Shown here piece after piece: positions 32,485 to 36,197 of a stretch of 36,197 nucleotides of DNA; the first letter of the stretch is position 1; each line of letters starts with the position of its first letter. Both the position numbers and the translations under genes were made by a program. The DNA is from an uncultured Lachnospiraceae bacterium (lineage in GTDB: Bacteria; Bacillota; Clostridia; Lachnospirales; Lachnospiraceae): the NCBI GenBank assembly GCA_947652925.1, contig CANTEW010000026.1, positions 1 through 36,197 of the forward strand, given 5' to 3'. The notes beneath the pieces are model-generated. The model did not search any database and had not been told where the DNA came from. It saw only the letters and a program-made list of their open reading frames with translations.

Positions 32485-34284
32485 TTACTCCACGGACGGA
32501 AAGAGCAGACAGTCGGAAAACAATCTTTCATACCCTTTCGTTTCGCTCAGTTCCATATAGTCCATATGAGCGGCTGATCTCTCCATCTCACGTTTTACCT
32601 GGGCGGACATCAGCGCCATATGAGCGCCGGTCTTGGATGAATTGCCCACATATACGATCTTGTCGCTGACCCCAGCCGGAAGGATCCCTGTCCCTGTCAG
32701 GCTTTCGGCTGGAAGATGCGCGCCGAACTGCCCGGCGACCATGATCTTGTCCAGATCTTCCATAGTGATCCCGGCTTTGTTGAGGAGTGCGGTAAGACCA
32801 GAGAGGATGGCGCCTTTTGCCAGCTGGACCTGACGGATATCCCGCTGGGTGATCGATAGCTGTCCCGGATATCCTGTCAGGATAAATTCTCTCTTCTTGC
32901 CGTTTGATCGGAGCATCGGGAAACGGTAGTCTGCATGATCCAGCTGTTCTTTTTTTATAAAGGTCCCGTTGGGACGGATCAGACCCACTCTCAACAGCTC
33001 TTTTACAGCTGCAAGGATGCCGCTCCCACATATCCCGGCGGGCTGCCCGCCTCCGATCACTTTCACTTTGACCCCTTCTCCTGTTATGCGCACATCCTCA
33101 ACAGCGCCCTGGGCGGCACGCATCCCGCAGCTGATGTTCATCCCCTCAAGGGCCGGGCCTGCAGCACAGGAACAGCAGAGGAGTCTCCCGTGGTCTGAAA
33201 GGACGATCTCACCGTTCGTGCCGATATCTATAAAAAGGATGTTCTGATCCGCTCCCTTCAGTCCGCACACATGCGTCCCAGCTACGATGTCCGCGCCGAT
33301 ATAGGCGGATACTGACGGCAGGCAGTAGAGTCTTGCGCCTGCCGCCGCCTTAAGTCCGATCTGGGATGCAGGGATGTCTCTCGCCCTCACGAACATGGGC
33401 GCGTAGGGAGCTTTTCCGATGGATACAGCGTCCACCCCCAGGAGCATATGCATCATGGTGCAGTTCGCGCCCACTGTGATCTCGTAGATCGCCTCCCGCT
33501 GTATCCCTGTCTGGCGGCAGACCTCCTGTATCATGTCATTGACAGAGTCCACGATCGCTCTCTGAAGATCTGCAGTCCCTGTCTCCGGGTGTTCGGATGC
33601 ATAAGTGATACGGGTCAGCACATCCAGACCGAAATGTTTCTGGGCGTTGATCATAGACGCATTGGCCAGTTCTTTCCCTGTGTGCATATCGATCAGCGCA
33701 CAGACTACTGTCGTCGTGCCGATGTCTATGGCTACACCGTATAAAACATCTGAAGTATCCCCCGGTTCCAACTGGATGATCCGTCCGTTGTGTGATACGG
33801 CTGTCATTGTCCCGGGGATAAACCTTCCTGCGGCCAACACGCCAAAATCAAGATCTTCCACGTGTACCTGCTCTCTGATCTGATCTTCGAAAGATGTCTG
33901 GCTGTCTGATCCCGGTTTTGTGATCTTGATGACCTGTTTTGTGATATCACAGTCGAATATAAGATCCGGGATATATCCGGTGGTCAGGACTTCGTGTTCC
34001 CGTTCTTTCTGGAGGAGGCCTATCTCCAGATCCTCCTGGGGCGTCACCATACACGCAAGACGTATCCCCTTGTCCAGTTCTCCTTGTCTGAGCAGTCCTT
34101 TTTCTGTGTCCTGTACGGGCGGGAGTGTCCCGGAAAGTATCTCTACGCGGCATTTTCCACAGATGCCCTTGCCGTTGCAGGGGTTATCCACAAATATTTT
34201 ATGTTCCAGGAGGATATCCAGCAGGCTCTTGCCTGTTTCATATGTGTAGATCTTTCCGGATGGTCGTATGGTCATTTTAGGCAT
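32485..34284 (-). CDS. RACo-type reductive activator of corrinoid proteins (2Fe-2S plus ASKHA ATPase, DUF4445)
   Basis: Corrinoid methyl carriers are occasionally oxidised to Co(II); RACo proteins reduce them back to Co(I), driven by ATP. The 599-residue protein has an N-terminal 2Fe-2S ferredoxin domain (C36, C42, C45, C78) and a linker. The ATPase core of the acetate kinase/Hsp70 type follows: GVAIDIGTTTVVCALID (about 183-199), FIDIGTNGEIVLSDHG, CSCAAGPALEGMNISCGM, GGGQPAGICGSGI. Length and order match RACo from acetogens. It overlaps the methyltransferase gene upstream by 8 bases and starts at an ATG with GAGG upstream. Its presence is a good marker that the neighbouring corrinoid protein is used for methyl transfer. 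Confidence 0.9.
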   Translation of the reverse strand: MPKMTIRPSGKIYTYETGKSLLDILLEHKIFVDNPCNGKGICGKCRVEILSGTLPPVQDTEKGLLRQGELDKGIRLACMVTPQEDLEIGLLQKEREHEVLTTGYIPDLIFDCDITKQVIKITKPGSDSQTSFEDQIREQVHVEDLDFGVLAAGRFIPGTMTAVSHNGRIIQLEPGDTSDVLYGVAIDIGTTTVVCALIDMHTGKELANASMINAQKHFGLDVLTRITYASEHPETGTADLQRAIVDSVNDMIQEVCRQTGIQREAIYEITVGANCTMMHMLLGVDAVSIGKAPYAPMFVRARDIPASQIGLKAAAGARLYCLPSVSAYIGADIVAGTHVCGLKGADQNILFIDIGTNGEIVLSDHGRLLCCSCAAGPALEGMNISCGMRAAQGAVEDVRITGEGVKVKVIGGGQPAGICGSGILAAVKELLRVGLIRPNGTFIKKEQLDHADYRFPMLRSNGKKREFILTGYPGQLSITQRDIRQVQLAKGAILSGLTALLNKAGITMEDLDKIMVAGQFGAHLPAESLTGTGILPAGVSDKIVYVGNSSKTGAHMALMSAQVKREMERSAAHMDYMELSETKGYERLFSDCLLFPSVE

Positions 34285-35305
34285 CTGCAGGGACCTCTTC
34301 TTTTAAAGTGCGCAGGATCGCCTGGATATTGGAAAGGGGGGATCTTGTCCCCAGGCCGCAGGCGGGAGAGATGATATCTGATCCGCTCTCCACACAGTTT
34401 CTTGTGAGCTTTGATACGTGCGCGGGGTCGCCAAATTCCAGGGCGTAAGTACTCACGTTGCCCATCAGGACACGGCCTTCCAGGTTTTTCTTCGCATCTT
34501 TCATAGAGACAACGGAATCGAAGCTCAACACGTCGCTGTGTACCATGTCCACCTGCTCATAGACATTTTTCATCTGCCCGCAGATATGGACGATCGTCCC
34601 GATCTCTGCTCCCCGGAGCTGTCCCAACAGCATGTTCAGGTATCTCACTGCAAATTCTTTGAACATACGCGGGCCGAGGATCTCGCCCGTCCCGCTGGGA
34701 TCGGAGATGGCGATCACATCTGCGCCTGCGTTGATCTGCGCTTTTGCATACTTGATGATCTGCTCTGTCACAAATGTCATATATGCATGGGCTTCTTTAT
34801 TCTTTTTCCGCAGCTCTTTGTAAAAGACAACAGGTTCCAGCAACGAACTGGCGGTGCTGACCGGTCCGGTCACATTGCCGATGATCGGCACGTCCAGATC
34901 CTTTTCTTTCAGGATACGGATGGCGTCCAAGACAACTTTTGCCCTTCCGCTGTCTTCATCCATCGGCTTTAACTTTTTCCATTCTCCTACAGAACCGATG
35001 GCATAGCCGGTCACATGGGGCTCATATTCCTTACTGCCCATGGTGACCTCTGCTCCTAATGCTCCAGCCTCCACAGTCATGCAGAAAGGAACGCCTACGT
35101 TTTCAAAACAGCCGTTTTCATAGGCAGCCAGCGCCAGTTCTGCCATCATGTCTGCATCTGTGTGGACTCCCGGCCAGCTTATCCCACTTTTGTCCATCAG
35201 CTCTGTGGTGATCATATTCATCATCCCGCCCGGACAGATACAGGGCGGACGGTCTACCTGTCCATGGTGGAAAGCTCTCTTTAAACGTTCTTTTTCCGAC
35301 AGCAT
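34277..35305 (-). CDS. Corrinoid-dependent methyltransferase, MtaA/MtbA-like (UroD fold)
   Basis: This 342-residue zinc methyltransferase is of the family that moves methyl groups between a corrinoid protein and a thiol or other acceptor. Features are the N-terminal MLSEKERLKRAF, the marker CPGGMMNM (about 24-31), and DPSGTGEILGPRMF. The zinc ligands H240-x-C242 (VHICGQM) and C316 (SPACGLG) have the His-x-Cys...Cys layout and spacing of MtaA/MtbA. I chose the ATG at 35305 with an AGAGG site; an ATG at 35332 overlaps the previous stop but has a weaker site. In a bacterium lacking coenzyme M the acceptor or donor must differ; tetrahydrofolate or a methoxylated or methylated compound are candidates. 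Confidence 0.87.
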   Translation of the reverse strand: MLSEKERLKRAFHHGQVDRPPCICPGGMMNMITTELMDKSGISWPGVHTDADMMAELALAAYENGCFENVGVPFCMTVEAGALGAEVTMGSKEYEPHVTGYAIGSVGEWKKLKPMDEDSGRAKVVLDAIRILKEKDLDVPIIGNVTGPVSTASSLLEPVVFYKELRKKNKEAHAYMTFVTEQIIKYAKAQINAGADVIAISDPSGTGEILGPRMFKEFAVRYLNMLLGQLRGAEIGTIVHICGQMKNVYEQVDMVHSDVLSFDSVVSMKDAKKNLEGRVLMGNVSTYALEFGDPAHVSKLTRNCVESGSDIISPACGLGTRSPLSNIQAILRTLKEEVPADA

Positions 35306-35328
35306 GCGGTCGCCTCTTTTTATATCTA

Positions 35329-35985
35329 TCATGCTATGCCTACCAGTTCTTTTGCTTTTTTGACCGCGCCGACTGCATTGACAGAATAGCCGTCAGCTCC
35401 GATATCATTGGCGTATTTCTGCGAGACCGGGCTGCCGCCGACCATGACTTTAAACCGATCGCGGATGCCTCTCTCTTCCAGTTTTCCGATGACTGCCGCC
35501 ATACCTGGCATCGTGGTGGTCATGAGTGTGGACATGCAGATGATGGATGCTCCCACTTCCACTGCCTTCTCCACAAAATCATCCAGCGGCACGTCTCTGC
35601 CCAGATCGTATATCTCAAATCCGGCTGTATCCATCATGATCTTCACAAGATTCTTTCCGATATCATGGGTATCGCCTTCAACAACCCCGATGACCACTCT
35701 CGGCTTCTCGGCGCCGTTCTCTTCCACCGGCAGGTGCGGGCGCAGCACGTCAAGTCCGGCGTACATCGCATCAGAACAGAGGAGTACGTCTGTCACAAAA
35801 TATTCTTCCTCATCGTACAGATCACTCACCTTATCCATACCGTCTACCAGACCGTCCATGATCCCGTCAAATACGGGATACCCTGCTCCCAGATATTCAT
35901 TCGCCACATCAACGACTGTCTCATCTTCCATCTCCACGACGCATTCAGATAACTGTGCCAGTAATGCTCCTTTTTCTCTTGCCAT
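35329..35985 (-). CDS. Methyltransferase corrinoid protein (MtaC/MtbC/MttC-like)
   Basis: This 218-residue carrier holds a cobalamin-type cofactor and shuttles a methyl group between two methyltransferases. An N-terminal helical cap (about 1-90; YLGAGYPVFDGIMDGLVDGMDK, read in pieces) is followed by the B12-binding Rossmann domain. There EGDTHDIGKNLV supplies the cobalt-ligating His of the DxHxxG motif (about 105-112), with STLMTTTM and GGSPVSQ further on. Length and order are normal. It is the first gene after the strong promoter, with GGGAGAGAGAG as ribosome site, so it should be the most abundant product of the unit. Confidence 0.93.
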   Translation of the reverse strand: MAREKGALLAQLSECVVEMEDETVVDVANEYLGAGYPVFDGIMDGLVDGMDKVSDLYDEEEYFVTDVLLCSDAMYAGLDVLRPHLPVEENGAEKPRVVIGVVEGDTHDIGKNLVKIMMDTAGFEIYDLGRDVPLDDFVEKAVEVGASIICMSTLMTTTMPGMAAVIGKLEERGIRDRFKVMVGGSPVSQKYANDIGADGYSVNAVGAVKKAKELVGIA

Positions 35986-36076
35986 TCTCTCTCTCCCATC
36001 TATGTATCCTTCTCATCCCTATATAATATACGCTGATCTCAAAATATACAAGATCGGCCTTATTTTCCCTAAAAAA

Positions 36077-36104
36077 ATTATACATTTTTTATCACGATCG
36101 TCAA
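36077..36104 (-). promoter_or_regulatory. Strong sigma-A promoter of the corrinoid methyl-transfer unit
   Basis: TTGACG and a perfect TATAAT separated by 16 bases lie on the minus strand; a TG next to the -10 box may add strength. The leader to the corrinoid protein ATG is about 85 bases and shows no clear riboswitch fold. The remaining sequence to the right edge shows no feature I can name. Confidence 0.82.
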
Positions 36105-36197
36105 TAGCATTATTTATTATTTTGATCCTACTTTGTCCCGCTTCCTAGAGCGTGTTTGAAAACCTCAAATATCCTTAAATTACAGAAAATTTACAGA

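Noticed and set aside
31565-35305. The two UroD-family genes as heme biosynthesis decarboxylases
   Set aside because: The larger one has the MtaA/MtbA zinc ligands H240, C242 and C316 and PGGMMN, and both flank corrinoid and RACo genes; no other tetrapyrrole genes are present.
1-36197. CRISPR arrays, insertion sequences, prophage genes, integrases or attachment sites
   Set aside because: No regularly spaced repeats, transposase or integrase motifs were seen on either strand.

Overview
The window reads as a chromosomal segment of an anaerobic Gram-positive Clostridia, most likely a Lachnospiraceae-type, possibly acetogenic, organism. The basis is the moderate GC content, strong AGGAGG-type ribosome binding sites, the gene order miaB-mutS-mutL-miaA, a selenocysteine formate dehydrogenase with NuoE/NuoF-like partners, and a corrinoid methyl-transfer cluster. 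No rRNA, phage, insertion sequence or CRISPR array was seen. Almost everything is on the minus strand; the exception is the selenocysteine (Sec) gene set, tRNA-Sec, selA and selB, which runs on the plus strand.

Region 1 (1-14130, minus strand) is a tightly packed housekeeping run. From the promoter at about 14.1 kb leftwards it holds miaB, mutS, mutL, miaA, a methionine gamma-lyase/aluminium-resistance family PLP enzyme, two FAD proteins, radC, a divergent mreB-like gene, mreC and the start of mreD. Many neighbours overlap by ATGA or TAATG.

Region 2 (14188-17729, plus strand) is the Sec machinery: promoter, tRNA-Sec (UCA anticodon), selA and selB, ending in a long hairpin. Region 3 (17733-25828, minus strand) converges on it. 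It holds a serS with its own promoter, a possible 11-codon leader, fdhF with an in-frame UGA and a bacterial SECIS hairpin, hylC, hylB and hylA, then a clear terminator and a small frameshifted gene. The order fdhF-hylC-hylB-hylA matches the electron-bifurcating (NAD plus ferredoxin) formate dehydrogenase described in purinolytic clostridia. The Sec genes therefore sit directly opposite a likely main client of the pathway; selD is not in the window.

Region 4 (25933-36104, minus strand) holds two transcription units. The upstream one, with a strong promoter at 36.1 kb, encodes a corrinoid protein, a UroD-fold methyltransferase with a His-x-Cys...Cys zinc motif, a RACo-type corrinoid activator, and a second, N-terminally short UroD-fold protein that lacks the zinc His. 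The downstream one, with its own promoter, is an oppABCDF oligopeptide-type ABC importer with a hairpin between oppA and oppB. Together they look like a methyl-donor demethylation module with a candidate dedicated importer. If so, its methyl groups would enter the same C1 pathway that the formate dehydrogenase serves.

The longest stretch without an intact gene is 17730-18065: it holds a frameshifted small gene and a terminator. The stretch 36105-36197 shows nothing recognisable.
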